Origin: Methylorubrum rhodinum
GTDB taxonomy: Bacteria; Pseudomonadota; Alphaproteobacteria; Rhizobiales; Beijerinckiaceae
Direction of reading: 5' to 3'
Assembly (NCBI RefSeq): GCF_014199935.1
Contig: NZ_JACHOP010000029.1
Span: 1 to 64,000 of the forward strand
DNA length: 64,000 nt
The notes beneath the pieces were generated by a model, which saw only the letters and a program-made list of their open reading frames with translations, ran no database searches and had not been told where the DNA came from. Shown here piece by piece: positions 44,603 through 54,045 of the stretch; position 1 is the stretch's first letter; each line of letters opens with the position of its first letter. Position numbers and translations under genes: made by a program.

Positions 44603-45442
44603 TCACGCGCTCATCGGCAGTTGCAGCCGCGGCAGGCCCGAACGGCGCGCCAGCCCGAACTCCTTGAGCGAGATCACCTCCACCGGCTGATCCCGGCGCG
44701 CGACGACGACGCTGTTGTCGGGCACCGGGGTCCAGCTCTCGTGCTCCTTGTCGAGGGGCTCGGAGACCACGACCACGCCGTCCGCCGACTGGCGGTAATA
44801 CATGCTGTTGGCCGCATCGTTGGCCGCGTAGCGGAAGGCGTAGAGGTCGCGCCCGTCGGCGAGCGCCGCGGTGAAGCGGAACGGATGCCCGTCGTCGATA
44901 CCGCCGACGAGCTCCGTCACCCGCGCCAGCGCGCGGGCCGTCGCCGTGATCGGATCGCGCGGCTCGTCCGAGGCCATCAGGCCCTGGCCGAGGATCGCCA
45001 GGAACAGGGCCTCCGAATCGGTCGTGCCGTTGCGCGAGGGGTAGAGCTCGTCCGGGATCAGCGCCTCGATGGGGCGACGCAGGCGCGCCCAGTCGCCGAC
45101 ATAGCCGTTGTGCATGAACAGCCACTTCCCGCAGGCGAAGGGATGGCAGTTCGGCCGGGTGATCGGCGTGCCGGTCGCAGCCCGCACATGGGCGAAGAAC
45201 AGGTGCGAGGTGAGGTGGCGGCAGAGGTAGCGCAGGTTCTCGTCCGACCACGCCGGCTGGACCTCGCGGAACCGGCCGGGCTCCGGATGGTCGCCGTACC
45301 AGCCGAGCCCGAACCCGTCGCCGTTGGTCGCGGCGGTCGATTCGAGCGCCTTGATGCTCTGCGAGACCAGCGAATGCGCCGGCTCGGTGATGTAATGCTC
45401 CAGCGGGATCGTGCGGCCTCGGTAGGCGATCCAGCGACACAT
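44603..45442 (-). CDS. class II glutamine amidotransferase (YafJ/EgtC-like)
   Basis: 279 residues. Cys2 is the N-terminal nucleophile after Met removal; NGDGFGLGWYGDHPEPG, FFAHVRAATGTPITRPNCHPF and WLFMHNGYVGDW are the conserved glutaminase loops. The domain stands alone and is most like YafJ/EgtC proteins, which hydrolyse gamma-glutamyl bonds; EgtC acts in ergothioneine synthesis. No egtB or egtD is nearby, so the substrate is open. Confidence 0.85.
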   Translation of the reverse strand: MCRWIAYRGRTIPLEHYITEPAHSLVSQSIKALESTAATNGDGFGLGWYGDHPEPGRFREVQPAWSDENLRYLCRHLTSHLFFAHVRAATGTPITRPNCHPFACGKWLFMHNGYVGDWARLRRPIEALIPDELYPSRNGTTDSEALFLAILGQGLMASDEPRDPITATARALARVTELVGGIDDGHPFRFTAALADGRDLYAFRYAANDAANSMYYRQSADGVVVVSEPLDKEHESWTPVPDNSVVVARRDQPVEVISLKEFGLARRSGLPRLQLPMSA

Positions 45443-45577
45443 CGATTCGGTGCTCCAGCCCGTGAGCGTTTCGTGTCACCGGCGCATCGGCGATGATCGT
45501 GGAGAATCCGCGTCACCTTGAGCGCAAAGTGGTGGCGGCGGGACCCCCATGGCATCTCGCCTCGTCCCATCCGCCTC

Positions 45578-45621
45578 CCTCATCCTGAGGTGCCCGCCTG
45601 GGCGGGCCTCGAAGGATGAGG
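45578..45621. repeat. short family A element
   Basis: CCTCATCCTGAGGTGC followed by CGCCTGGGCG and CCTCGAAGGATGAGG: outer arms of family A with most of the middle missing. Lies between the class II amidotransferase and asnO-like genes. Confidence 0.8.
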
Positions 45622-45655
45622 AGGATGGATGGGAGTGGTGTCGTTGTACCCGGCG

Positions 45656-47425
45656 TTACACCCCGTGCGATTGCAGCCACGCCTCCAGCAAAGCCACCTG
45701 CCAGAGCTTCGAATTGCCCTTCGGCGTCAGCGTCCCATCCGGATCGGCGAGCAGCTTGTCGACGTAGGCGCGGTTGAACACGCCGCGCTCGCGCGCCACC
45801 GGCTTGTCGAGCATGTCGCGCACGAAGTCCATGAACGGCCCGCGAATGTGCTTGAGCGCCGGGACCGGGAAATAGCCCTTCGGCCGGTCGATCACCGCCG
45901 CCGGCACCACCTGCCGGGCGGCTTCCTTGAGGATGTATTTTCCGCCGTCGCGCACCTTCAGTTCGGCCGGGATCCGGGCGGCGAGTTCGACCAGCTCGTG
46001 ATCGAGAAACGGCACGCGCGCTTCCAGGCCGCAGGCCATGGTCATGTTGTCCACGCGCTTGACCGGATCGTCCACCAGCATGATCTGCTGGTCGAGTTCG
46101 AGCGTCTTGTCGATGGCGCTGGCGCTCCTCGAATCGCCGAAGAAGCGGGCGAGGTAGTCGCGGCTGTAATCCGCGCCGATCAGGTCGGGCGAGAGGGCTT
46201 CCCGCATCTCCGCATGGTCGCGGTCGTGGTAGGCGCGGGCGTAGTCGGCGACCGGATCGGTCGAGCCCATCAGCTTCGGATACCAATGGTAGCCGCCGAA
46301 CACCTCGTCGGCGCCCTGCCCGCTCTGGATCACCTTCACGTGCTTGGCCACCTCCTGCGACAGCAGCAGGAAGGCGACCGCGTCGTGGCTCATCTGAGGC
46401 TCGGCCATGGCGTGGATGGCGAGCGGCAGTGCGTCGAGGGTCTTCGAGCCGTCGACCACGAGCTTGGCGTGGTCGGTCTCGAACTCGGCGGCGATGATGT
46501 CGGAATACTTGAACTCGTCGCCCTCGACGCCGTTCACCGCGTCGAACCCGACCGAGAAGGTTTTCAGGCCCTTCTGGCCGTTGCGGGCGAGCAGCGCGAC
46601 GATGACCGAGGAATCGAGCCCGCCCGAGAGCAGCACCCCGGTCGGCACGTCGGCGATCTGGCGGCGGGCGACCGCGGTGCCCAGCGAATCGAGCACCGCC
46701 TCGCGCCAATCGGCCTCGCTCATGCCGCGGTCGGCGTCGCGCGGGCTTATGACGAGCGACCAGTAGGTCTCCTTCCTCTGCGTGCCGTCCGGCTCCAGCG
46801 TCAGGATCGTCGCCGGGTGGATCTTTCGGATGCCCTTGAGGATCGTCAGCGGTGCGGGCACGCCCGCGTGCCAGCTCATGTAATGGTGCAGCGCCTCTCC
46901 ATCGATCGAGGTGTCGACGTCACCGGCCGCCAGCAGCGCCGGCAACGACGAGGCGAAGCGGAAGCGCTTGCCCTTCTCGGCGTAGTAGAGCGGCTTGATG
47001 CCGAGCCGGTCGCGGGCGAGCACGACGCGGCCGGAATCACGCTCGTGCACCGCGAAGGCGAACATGCCGAGGAAGCGCTTCACGCAGTCCTTGCCCCAGG
47101 CATGGTAGGATTTCAGCACCACTTCGGTGTCGCTGGTGGAGAAGAAACGGTAGCCCTTCCCCTCCAGCTCGGTCCGCAAGTCCTTGTAATTGTAGATGCA
47201 GCCGTTGAAGACGAGGGTGAGCCCGAGTTCCGGATCGACCATCGGCTGCTGGCCGGCCTCGGACAGGTCGATGATCTTGAGCCGGCAATGGCCGAACACC
47301 ACCGCGCCCTGGCCGTGGATGCCCGCGGCGTCCGGCCCGCGAGGGCTCAACACCGCCATCATGGCCCGCACCGCGCCGGCATCGGCCGGGCCGCCGAGGC
47401 TGATCTCTCCGCAGATTCCGCACAT
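45656..47425 (-). CDS. asparagine synthase-family amidotransferase (AsnO-like, NAGGN type)
   Basis: 589 residues. Class II glutaminase with Cys2 (MCGICGEISL) and LVFNGCIYNYKDLR, then an AsnB synthetase domain with the ATP pyrophosphatase loop SGGLDSS (267-273). The length and wording of GIKPLYYAEKG, EALHHYMSWHAGVPAPLTILKGIRK are close to the amidotransferase that amidates N-acetylglutaminylglutamine, an osmoprotectant. The partner Ngg synthase is not adjacent, so ordinary asparagine synthase remains possible. The gene is alone in its direction after an APC permease. Confidence 0.82.
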   Translation of the reverse strand: MCGICGEISLGGPADAGAVRAMMAVLSPRGPDAAGIHGQGAVVFGHCRLKIIDLSEAGQQPMVDPELGLTLVFNGCIYNYKDLRTELEGKGYRFFSTSDTEVVLKSYHAWGKDCVKRFLGMFAFAVHERDSGRVVLARDRLGIKPLYYAEKGKRFRFASSLPALLAAGDVDTSIDGEALHHYMSWHAGVPAPLTILKGIRKIHPATILTLEPDGTQRKETYWSLVISPRDADRGMSEADWREAVLDSLGTAVARRQIADVPTGVLLSGGLDSSVIVALLARNGQKGLKTFSVGFDAVNGVEGDEFKYSDIIAAEFETDHAKLVVDGSKTLDALPLAIHAMAEPQMSHDAVAFLLLSQEVAKHVKVIQSGQGADEVFGGYHWYPKLMGSTDPVADYARAYHDRDHAEMREALSPDLIGADYSRDYLARFFGDSRSASAIDKTLELDQQIMLVDDPVKRVDNMTMACGLEARVPFLDHELVELAARIPAELKVRDGGKYILKEAARQVVPAAVIDRPKGYFPVPALKHIRGPFMDFVRDMLDKPVARERGVFNRAYVDKLLADPDGTLTPKGNSKLWQVALLEAWLQSHGV

Positions 47426-47526
47426 GCCGGTGGGTGATCCTCGTCGTGGTGGCGGGTCGCGCGAACTTGACCGGCAGAACGGGGGCGGGGCCGGGCCGTT
47501 CCCGAAGGGTCTGGAAAACTTCGCCG

Positions 47527-48870
47527 TCAGGCGCGCTCAAGCGATTTCCGAGCCAGCGCCGGATGGAAGCGCAGCAGCGCGGCGCCGATCGCCATCCAGG
47601 CGAGCACCACCAGCGGCCAGAGCGGGCCGGGCCAGCCGGGCAGCGGATAGAGGCTGTTGAAGAGCGGCCAGCCGAGCATCAGGCTCCCACCGAGCCCGAC
47701 CGCGCACCAGCCCCAGGCCTTCGTGCGGGCCGCGAGCACGGCCTGGGCGAGGCCGACGCCCATGTAGACGAGGATCAGCGCCAGCGTCGCGACCGTGGCG
47801 AAGGCCTCGCTGAAGGCGCGCGGGCTCGTCCAGGCACCGAAGCCGACGAGGAAGATCAGCGTCAGTCCGCCGACGAAGCGCAAGGCGCGGGCCGGGACGC
47901 CGTGCGCCGGATCGAGCCGGGCGAAGCCGCTGCCGATCCCGCGCAGGCCCAACGCGTAGAGGACGCGCGCGGCCGCCGCTGCGGTGCCGAGCGCGCAGGC
48001 GAGCGAGCTGATGCCGGCAGCCGTATCGAGGAAGATGCCGTAGCCACGGGAGACGTAGCGGATCGCGAGCGTATCGAGGGGCGCCGGGTCGCGCGCCAGT
48101 TCCTCGATCCTGTCGAGCCCGTAGCCGAGCACCTGCGCGTAGGAGACGAGGCCGTAGAGAAGCGTCGCTGTCGCCAGCGAGCCGAGGATGGCGAGGGGAA
48201 TCGCCCGGTGCGGGTCGCGGGTCTCCTCCGCCACGGTCGCCGCCCCCTCGAAGCCCGCGAGCGAGAGCACGGCGAACACCATGCCGTAGCCGAGTCCCGA
48301 CAGGCCGCGCTCCGGATCGGGCCGCAGCGGGGCGGCATCGAGCGGCACTTGGCTCAAGATGACGACGGCGAGCGCCACGATCGCAAGCACGGCCACCGCC
48401 TCGATGACGAGCATCACCGTGGTGGCGAGCCGGATTTCGCGCCCGCCGAGTCCGATAACGCCAAGCCCCCCGAGGAACGCGAGCACGAGCCAGAGCCGGG
48501 GATGATCGAAGCCGAGATGCGCCAGCGCGACCGACAGGAAACCGCCGACCAGCGCCGTCGCCGAGGCCAGAAAGGCGAGGTAGGCGAGCAGCAGCCCCCA
48601 GCCGGCCAGGAATCCGAGCCGGTCGCCCAGCACCGCGCTCACGTAGGAGGCGGCCGAGCCCGCACTCGCGATGCGCCGGCTGAAGGCGACGAAGGACAGT
48701 CCGATCAGCGCCATCGCGGCGCCGCCGACGAGGAAGGCCAGCGGCGCCGCCCGTCCCGCCGCCTGCGCGGCGAGCGGCACGTTGAACGCCATGGCGAGCG
48801 TCGGCGCGATGATCGCCAGCGACAGGACGAAGGCCTGGAAGGCCGAGAGGGTGGGGCGGAACGTCGTCAT
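47527..48870 (-). CDS. APC family amino acid/polyamine permease
   Basis: 447 residues with about 12 hydrophobic helices. LSAFQAFVLSLAIIAPTLAMAFN near the start, FSRRIASAGSAASYVSAVLG and SLAGFEGAATVAEETRDPHRAIPLAIL are typical of the amino acid-polyamine-organocation superfamily. The substrate cannot be read from sequence. The ATG at 48870 is used; an upstream extension is repeat-derived and unlikely. It lies about 100 bp upstream of the asnO-like gene on the same strand. Confidence 0.85.
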   Translation of the reverse strand: MTTFRPTLSAFQAFVLSLAIIAPTLAMAFNVPLAAQAAGRAAPLAFLVGGAAMALIGLSFVAFSRRIASAGSAASYVSAVLGDRLGFLAGWGLLLAYLAFLASATALVGGFLSVALAHLGFDHPRLWLVLAFLGGLGVIGLGGREIRLATTVMLVIEAVAVLAIVALAVVILSQVPLDAAPLRPDPERGLSGLGYGMVFAVLSLAGFEGAATVAEETRDPHRAIPLAILGSLATATLLYGLVSYAQVLGYGLDRIEELARDPAPLDTLAIRYVSRGYGIFLDTAAGISSLACALGTAAAAARVLYALGLRGIGSGFARLDPAHGVPARALRFVGGLTLIFLVGFGAWTSPRAFSEAFATVATLALILVYMGVGLAQAVLAARTKAWGWCAVGLGGSLMLGWPLFNSLYPLPGWPGPLWPLVVLAWMAIGAALLRFHPALARKSLERA

Positions 48871-48940
48871 GCGGGAATGGCTCGCAAGGACGGCGCCGCG
48901 GGGCAAGGCGAGGGAGGGATGACGCGTTGTGTTTCTCATC

Positions 48941-49050
48941 CGTCGTTCCGGGGCCGCGAAGCGGAACCCGGAATCCCGACTGGCCTCGACGCCGTGTGAA
49001 GCCGCGCATCACGGATGGATTCCGGGTTCGCTTCGCAACCCGGAATGACG
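48941..49050. repeat. palindromic repeat, family C
   Basis: CGTCGTTCCGGGGCCGCG at the left and CAACCCGGAATGACG at the right, with internal CCCGGAATCCCGAC and ATGGATTCCGGGTTCG. Matches 29195-29307 in order. Lies upstream of the APC permease and the ilv leader. Confidence 0.85.
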
Positions 49051-49092
49051 GTGACGGTCGAATTCATGCTCTCTAAAAACAGATGGAGTCGA

Positions 49093-49121
49093 TTGACGTG
49101 GGCCCCCACATCGCTTAATCC
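49093..49121 (+). promoter_or_regulatory. putative sigma-70 promoter of the ilv leader
   Basis: TTGACG (49093-49098), a 17-base spacer, then TAATCC (49116-49121). A transcript would start near 49128, about 35 nt before the leader peptide ATG, which fits an attenuation-controlled operon. Confidence 0.6.
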
Positions 49122-49162
49122 GCCCGCCTCACTTCGCGAGACAACCGGCAACGGAATCGACG

Positions 49163-49213
49163 ATGCGCACGGGTCTTATCGTAACGGAAGCGCCACGGAA
49201 CGGGCGGGCCTGA
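49163..49213 (+). CDS. ilv leader peptide
   Basis: 16 residues, [16 protein letters not shown], with consecutive Leu-Ile-Val codons (CTT ATC GTA at 49175-49183). This is the signature of an attenuation leader sensing branched-chain amino acids. It is followed by a perfect hairpin and a terminator before ilvI. Far too short for gene finders, but the LIV run together with the terminator makes chance unlikely. Confidence 0.75.
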   Translation: MRTGLIVTEAPRNGRA

Positions 49214-49272
49214 TCGCAGGCCCGAAAGACCCGGTCGGTGGCGCATGCAGGGTCCCTTCGGGGCCCTTTTTT
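49205..49272 (+). terminator. ilv attenuator (leader hairpin, antiterminator option, terminator)
   Basis: First hairpin CGGGCCTG (49205-49212)/CAGGCCCG (49217-49224). Terminator AGGGTCCC (49249-49256)/GGGGCCCT (49260-49267) followed by TTTTTT. GACCC (49228-49232) can pair instead with GGGTC (49250-49254), breaking the terminator. If the ribosome stalls at Leu-Ile-Val the antiterminator should win and ilvI be transcribed. Confidence 0.75.
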
Positions 49273-49340
49273 GTTGCCGAAACCCCTACGCCCCGAGACA
49301 TGCAGACAGCGTCACAAAAAACGGATTGATGGAGGAGTCG

Positions 49341-51116
49341 ATGAGCGGCGAGGTCATGACCGGAGCCCAGATGGTCATCCGGGCGTTCCAGGATCAGGGG
49401 GTGGACACCCTGTTCGGCTATCCGGGCGGCGCGGTGCTCCCGATCTACGACGCGCTCTTCGACGAGACTACGATCAACCACGTGCTCGTGCGCCACGAGC
49501 AGGGCGCGGTCCACGCGGCCGAGGGCTATGCCCGCTCCTCGGGCAAGGTCGGCGTCGTCCTCGTCACGTCCGGGCCGGGTGCCACCAACATCGTCACCGG
49601 ACTGACCGACGCGATGCTGGATTCGATCCCGCTGGTCGCCGTCACAGGGCAGGTGCCGACGCACCTGATCGGCTCCGACGCGTTCCAGGAATGCGACACG
49701 GTCGGCATCACCCGGCACTGCACGAAGCACAATTATCTGGTCAAATCGATCGACGACCTGCCGCGCATCCTGCACGAGGCGTTCTACGTCGCGAGCCACG
49801 GGCGGCCGGGCCCCGTCGTCGTCGACCTGCCCAAGGACATCCAGTTCGCCTCCGGCGTCTACCGGCGCCCGAGCCAGAACGGGCACAAGACCTACAACCC
49901 GCCGGTCAAGGGTGACGCGGAAAAAATCCGAACCGCTGTCGAGCTGATGGCCTCGGCGCGCCGCCCCGTCTTCTACACCGGCGGCGGCGTCATCAATTCG
50001 GGGCCGCACGCCTCGAAGCTGCTGCGCGAGCTGGTCGCCGAGACGGGCTTTCCCGTCACCTCGACCCTCATGGGCCTCGGCGCCTTCCCGGCCTCGGACG
50101 ACAAGTTCCTCGGGATGCTGGGCATGCACGGCACCTACGAGGCCAACCTCGCGATGCACGAGTGCGACGTGATGATCTGCGTCGGCGCGCGTTTCGACGA
50201 CCGCATCACGGGGCGCCTCGACGCCTTCTCGCCGTTCTCGAAGAAGATCCACATCGACGTCGACGCCTCCTCGATCAACAAGGTCGTCAAGGTCGATGTC
50301 GGCATCCTCGGCGATTGTGCCGCCGTGCTGGAGGAGATGCTGGCGCAGTGGCGCGCCCTGCCGAAGCAGCCCGACCAGGGCCGCATGGAGGACTGGTTCA
50401 ACAAGATCAGCCGCTGGAAGTCGCGCGACTGCCTCGCCTACTGGCCGTCGGGCACGATCATCAAGCCGCAATACGCGGTGCAGCGGCTCTACGAGGCGTG
50501 CAAGGACCGCAAGACCTTCGTCACGACCGAGGTCGGCCAGCACCAGATGTGGGCGGCGCAGTACTTCAAGTTCGAAGAGCCGAATCGCTGGATGACCTCC
50601 GGGGGGCTGGGCACCATGGGCTACGGCCTGCCGGCCGCCATCGGCACGCAGCTCGCCAATCCGGACGGGCTCGTGATCGACATCGCGGGCGAGGCCTCGA
50701 TCCTGATGAACATGCAGGAGCTCTCGACCGCGGTGCAGTACCGCCTGCCGGTCAAGATCTTCATCCTCAACAACGAGTACATGGGCATGGTGCGGCAGTG
50801 GCAGGAGCTGCTGCACGGCTCGCGCTACTCGCAGAGCTACTCGGAGAGCCTGCCGGACTTCGTCAAGCTGGCCGAGGCCTACGGCGCCAAGGGCATCCGC
50901 TGCGAGAAGCCGGGCGAACTCGACGCGGCGATCAAGGAGATGCTCGACTACGACGGGCCGGTTATCTTCGACTGCGTCGTGGACAAGACCGAGAACTGCT
51001 TCCCGATGATCCCGTCGGGCAAGGCGCACAACGAGATGCTGCTGTCGGACTATCTCGGCGAGACCGGGGTCGAACTCGGCGACGTCATCTCGGCCGAGGG
51101 CAAGATGCTGGTCTGA
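49341..51116 (+). CDS. ilvI: acetolactate synthase large subunit
   Basis: 591 residues. ThDP-dependent enzyme condensing two pyruvates, or pyruvate and 2-oxobutyrate, at the head of Val/Ile/Leu synthesis. [15 protein letters not shown], the activating Glu53 in [27 protein letters not shown], and the ThDP-Mg motif region [20 protein letters not shown]...LNNEYMGMV are present; the usual GDG is GEA here. ATG at 49341 has GGAGGAG five bases upstream; ATG at 49329 is less well placed. ilvH, its regulatory subunit, lies downstream, separated by a methyltransferase on the other strand. Confidence 0.95.
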   Translation: MSGEVMTGAQMVIRAFQDQGVDTLFGYPGGAVLPIYDALFDETTINHVLVRHEQGAVHAAEGYARSSGKVGVVLVTSGPGATNIVTGLTDAMLDSIPLVAVTGQVPTHLIGSDAFQECDTVGITRHCTKHNYLVKSIDDLPRILHEAFYVASHGRPGPVVVDLPKDIQFASGVYRRPSQNGHKTYNPPVKGDAEKIRTAVELMASARRPVFYTGGGVINSGPHASKLLRELVAETGFPVTSTLMGLGAFPASDDKFLGMLGMHGTYEANLAMHECDVMICVGARFDDRITGRLDAFSPFSKKIHIDVDASSINKVVKVDVGILGDCAAVLEEMLAQWRALPKQPDQGRMEDWFNKISRWKSRDCLAYWPSGTIIKPQYAVQRLYEACKDRKTFVTTEVGQHQMWAAQYFKFEEPNRWMTSGGLGTMGYGLPAAIGTQLANPDGLVIDIAGEASILMNMQELSTAVQYRLPVKIFILNNEYMGMVRQWQELLHGSRYSQSYSESLPDFVKLAEAYGAKGIRCEKPGELDAAIKEMLDYDGPVIFDCVVDKTENCFPMIPSGKAHNEMLLSDYLGETGVELGDVISAEGKMLV

Positions 51117-51164
51117 TCGAAGCCCCTCGCGCACGAGGGCGACGGCCATGCACGGCTTGTCCCC

Positions 51165-51188
51165 GCGGGACGCCTTAGGGCGTCCCGC
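51165..51188. terminator. hairpin between ilvI and the methyltransferase gene
   Basis: Ten-base-pair stem GCGGGACGCC/GGCGTCCCGC with loop TTAG, about 50 bases after ilvI. No T run follows on either strand and it includes the methyltransferase stop codon, so it may be a weak bidirectional terminator. Confidence 0.4.
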
Positions 51189-52080
51189 GCCGCAGCCCGA
51201 GAGCGGCGGCGAGGCGGGCGCCGAGCTGCGGCTTCGGCAGCGCGTCGTGCCGGCGCGGGTCGAGCCGCGGCACGGTGGCCGCGCGCGCGGCTGGCGCCAT
51301 CTCGGAGCGCTTGCGCAGGAGCACGAAGAACTCGTCCTCGCGCGTGCGCGTCGGCTCCAGTGTGGCGCATTCGAACGGCAGCAGGCCGAGGCTCAGCACC
51401 TCTTCGAGCGCGACCGCGAAGCTGAACGGCGTGAACACCGAGCAGTGGACGTCGGTGTAGCTGCCGTCCCGTGCGATCCGCTCGACGGCCTCGAACGCCG
51501 CGGCCGGGCCGCCGGTCAGCGGGCGCATCGCCACCGGTCGACCCTGCCAGACGGCGCGGCGGTCGATCGCGCAGGCGCGGGCGAAATGCTCGTAGACGAT
51601 CGAGAGCGGGGGCTTGCGCAGGCCGGCGAGACGCGCGGCGAGGAGCGCGCCGACGCTGGTGGGGGTGCGGAAGTGGTCGAAGGTGAAGCGCTTGTCCGGC
51701 ACGATCAGGCAGAACACGCCGCCCTCGCGCAGGGTGGTCGCGGCCTCCGCCAGCCAGCCGAGGGGATCGGGGATGTGCTCGACGACGTGCGAGGCGACGA
51801 TGTAATCGACCGGGCCGCGCTCGCCCAGCGCCTCGGGCAGGCCGCCCTCGCCGAGCACGATGTCCACGGGGACGATGCCGTCGATGCCCGAAGGCCCGAG
51901 CGTCGGGTGCTGGCGGTAGTGGTGGCGCAGGCCGTCGGTCGGCATGTGGTCGGCGTAGAGCACTTCGCCGCCCATTTCGCCGTCGCTCTTGAGGATGAGC
52001 GGGTGAGCGAGGGGTCCGATCTCGACGCCGGTTCGTCCGCGCGGCAGGACGAGGTTCAAGACACGCTGGCGCCGATCCAT
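51175..52080 (-). CDS. SAM-dependent methyltransferase-like protein
   Basis: 301 residues. VLPRGRTGVEIGPLAHP is a shifted motif I (E-x-G-x), DYIVASHVVEHIPDPLGWLAEAATTLREGGVFCLIVPDKR is the motif II/III region of class I methyltransferases. The middle (RAVWQGRPVAMRPLTGG) and C-terminus are not recognised. It may act on a sugar or lipid, as related genes often lie in polysaccharide loci, but that is inference. It lies on the opposite strand between ilvI and ilvH, which normally form an operon. Confidence 0.75.
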   Translation of the reverse strand: MDRRQRVLNLVLPRGRTGVEIGPLAHPLILKSDGEMGGEVLYADHMPTDGLRHHYRQHPTLGPSGIDGIVPVDIVLGEGGLPEALGERGPVDYIVASHVVEHIPDPLGWLAEAATTLREGGVFCLIVPDKRFTFDHFRTPTSVGALLAARLAGLRKPPLSIVYEHFARACAIDRRAVWQGRPVAMRPLTGGPAAAFEAVERIARDGSYTDVHCSVFTPFSFAVALEEVLSLGLLPFECATLEPTRTREDEFFVLLRKRSEMAPAARAATVPRLDPRRHDALPKPQLGARLAAALGLRRGTP

Positions 52081-52187
52081 GGCGGGGCCGGTATCACGCC
52101 GCCGGGAGGCGGGTCCAGCATCAAGGCCGCGGGGGCGGCCGCCGGCGCTCGAGGCCGGAGCAAAGAGAGAAGACGAGGAACGCCCCG

Positions 52188-52730
52188 ATGAACGCCATGA
52201 ACACCCACTATCCCGAGCCCACCCGGATCGAGCCGGTCAACCGCCACACGCTCGCGGTGATCGTGGACAACGAGCCCGGCGCGCTCGCCCGCATCGCCGG
52301 CCTGTTCTCGGGCCGCGGCTACAACATCGAGAGCCTGACCGTCTCCGAGACGGAAGAAGCGCGCCACATCTCGCGCATCACCATCGTGACCACGGGCACG
52401 AACGCGGTGATCGACCAGATCAAGGCGCAGCTCGACCGGCTCGTGCCGGTCCACCGGGTCGTCGATCTGACGCTTCAGGGCCAGGCGCTGGAGCGGGAGC
52501 TCTGCCTCGTGAAGGTCGTCGGCCTCGGCGAGCACCGCAGCGAGGCGCTTCGGCTCGCCGCCGCCTTCGGCGCCCGGACGCTCGATGCGACGCTCAACTC
52601 CTTCGTGTTCGAGCTGACCGGCTCGACCGAGGAGATCGACCGCTTCATCCGGCTTCTCACCGTGATCGGCCTCGTCGAGATCTCCCGCACCGGCATCGCC
52701 GCCATGGCCCGCGGCTCCGAGCCGCTATAG
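52188..52730 (+). CDS. ilvH: acetolactate synthase small (regulatory) subunit
   Basis: 180 residues. The ACT domain (about 20-95) has RHTLAVIVDNEPGALARIAGLFSGRGYNIESLTV, the valine-binding family signature; the C-terminal domain has ELCLVKVVGLGEHRSEAL and VFELTGSTEEIDRFI. It confers valine feedback on IlvI. ATG at 52188 has AGGAA seven bases upstream. It must be transcribed from its own promoter or by read-through past the opposite-strand methyltransferase gene. Confidence 0.95.
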   Translation: MNAMNTHYPEPTRIEPVNRHTLAVIVDNEPGALARIAGLFSGRGYNIESLTVSETEEARHISRITIVTTGTNAVIDQIKAQLDRLVPVHRVVDLTLQGQALERELCLVKVVGLGEHRSEALRLAAAFGARTLDATLNSFVFELTGSTEEIDRFIRLLTVIGLVEISRTGIAAMARGSEPL

Positions 52731-52763
52731 GGCGCATTCGCGCCCAGCCGCTTCGGACGGCTC

Positions 52764-52788
52764 GCGCTGGAGCGGACGTCTCCAGCGC
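52764..52788 (+). terminator. hairpin downstream of ilvH
   Basis: GCGCTGGAG (52764-52772)/CTCCAGCGC (52780-52788), a perfect 9-bp stem with a 7-base loop, 33 bases after the stop codon. There is no T tract, so it may serve RNA stability or Rho-assisted ending. Confidence 0.45.
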
Positions 52789-52939
52789 GATCGGCCCGCG
52801 CGGGTGCGACGATGGCGCCGAAGGCTCTCGGCGGAAGGGGTCGAGCGGATCGGGATGCGAGGTGCCGCGGACACCGCATCCGGGGTCGCACGAGACGGCC
52901 GCATCGGGGCCGATCCCGGCGCCGCCGGCCGGAAAACCG

Positions 52940-53929
52940 CTACAACCCGATCAACTCGGCGATCGCCTGTGCTCCCGCGGCCGGGGAATGCTCGCCCGAG
53001 GCCACCGACTTCTCGGCCTCGGCAGTGGCCTTGCGCACCTCGGCGGTGCCGACGAGGCGCTGGTGCAGGCGCTCGTGGACCAGCGCCCACATCCACTTCA
53101 CATCCTGCTCGCGGCGCTTCTTCTCGATCTCGCCGGTGGCGGTGAGCTTCTGGCGGTGGTCCTCGATCTTGGACCACAGGGCGTCGAGCCCCTTGCCGTG
53201 CAGCCCCGAGATCGTGACCACCGGCGGCGTCCACGTGGACGACGGCGGCGTCAGGATGTGGAGCGCCGCGCGGTACTCGGAGGCCGCGGCGCCGGCGCGG
53301 CGCTCGCCCTCGCCGTCGTCGGCCTTGTTGACCGCGATCATGTCGGCGAGTTCGAGAATCCCCTTCTTGATGCCCTGCAGCTCGTCGCCCGCGCCCGGCA
53401 GCATCAGCACGAGGAAGAAGTCGGTGAGGTCGGCCACCGCCGTCTCCGACTGGCCGACGCCGACGGTCTCGACCAAAATCACGTCGAAGCCCGCCGCCTC
53501 GCACAGAAGCATCGTCTCGCGGGTCTTGGCGGCGACGCCCCCCAACGTGCCCGAGGAGGGCGAGGGCCGGATGAAGGCGTTGCGGTCGTGCGAGAGCCGC
53601 GCCATCCGGGTCTTGTCGCCGAGGATCGAGCCGCCGGTGCGGGTCGAGGACGGATCGACGGCGAGCACCGCCACCCTGTGCCCGGCCTCCGTCAGCAGCG
53701 AGCCGAGCGTGTCGATCGTGGTCGACTTGCCGACGCCCGGCACGCCGGTGATGCCGACTCGGATCGCCTTGCCGGTCTGCGGCAGCACGGCGTCGATCAG
53801 GTCGCGCACGCAGGCCCGGTGATCGGCCCGGCGGGATTCGGCCAGCGTGATCGCGCGGGCCAAGGCGGCGCGGTCGCCCGCGAGCAGGCGTTCACGGAGT
53901 TTGTCGATATCGGGCAGGACGGCGCTCAT
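52940..53929 (-). CDS. meaB: MeaB, G-protein chaperone of methylmalonyl-CoA mutase
   Basis: 329 residues. The P-loop GVPGVGKS is at 62-69, VDPSS...SILGDKTRM follows, with switch region ETVGVGQSE and NKAD for GTP. MeaB loads and protects adenosylcobalamin-dependent methylmalonyl-CoA mutase, here in the ethylmalonyl-CoA pathway of methylotrophs. The ATG at 53929 ([14 protein letters not shown]) gives the length I know for the Methylobacterium protein; an upstream frame would overlap the next gene's promoter. pccA, whose product makes the mutase substrate, is 33 kb away. Confidence 0.93.
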   Translation of the reverse strand: MSAVLPDIDKLRERLLAGDRAALARAITLAESRRADHRACVRDLIDAVLPQTGKAIRVGITGVPGVGKSTTIDTLGSLLTEAGHRVAVLAVDPSSTRTGGSILGDKTRMARLSHDRNAFIRPSPSSGTLGGVAAKTRETMLLCEAAGFDVILVETVGVGQSETAVADLTDFFLVLMLPGAGDELQGIKKGILELADMIAVNKADDGEGERRAGAAASEYRAALHILTPPSSTWTPPVVTISGLHGKGLDALWSKIEDHRQKLTATGEIEKKRREQDVKWMWALVHERLHQRLVGTAEVRKATAEAEKSVASGEHSPAAGAQAIAELIGL

Positions 53930-54045
53930 CCCGTCTTCATGCCGGGCGGACGCGCACGCGTCGAGGGGGGAGCGGGGCCGATCCTGCCCCGCCATGGTCA
54001 AGATCCTGCGCGAAACCCGCCGCCTTGCCGGGGGACGAACCACCC

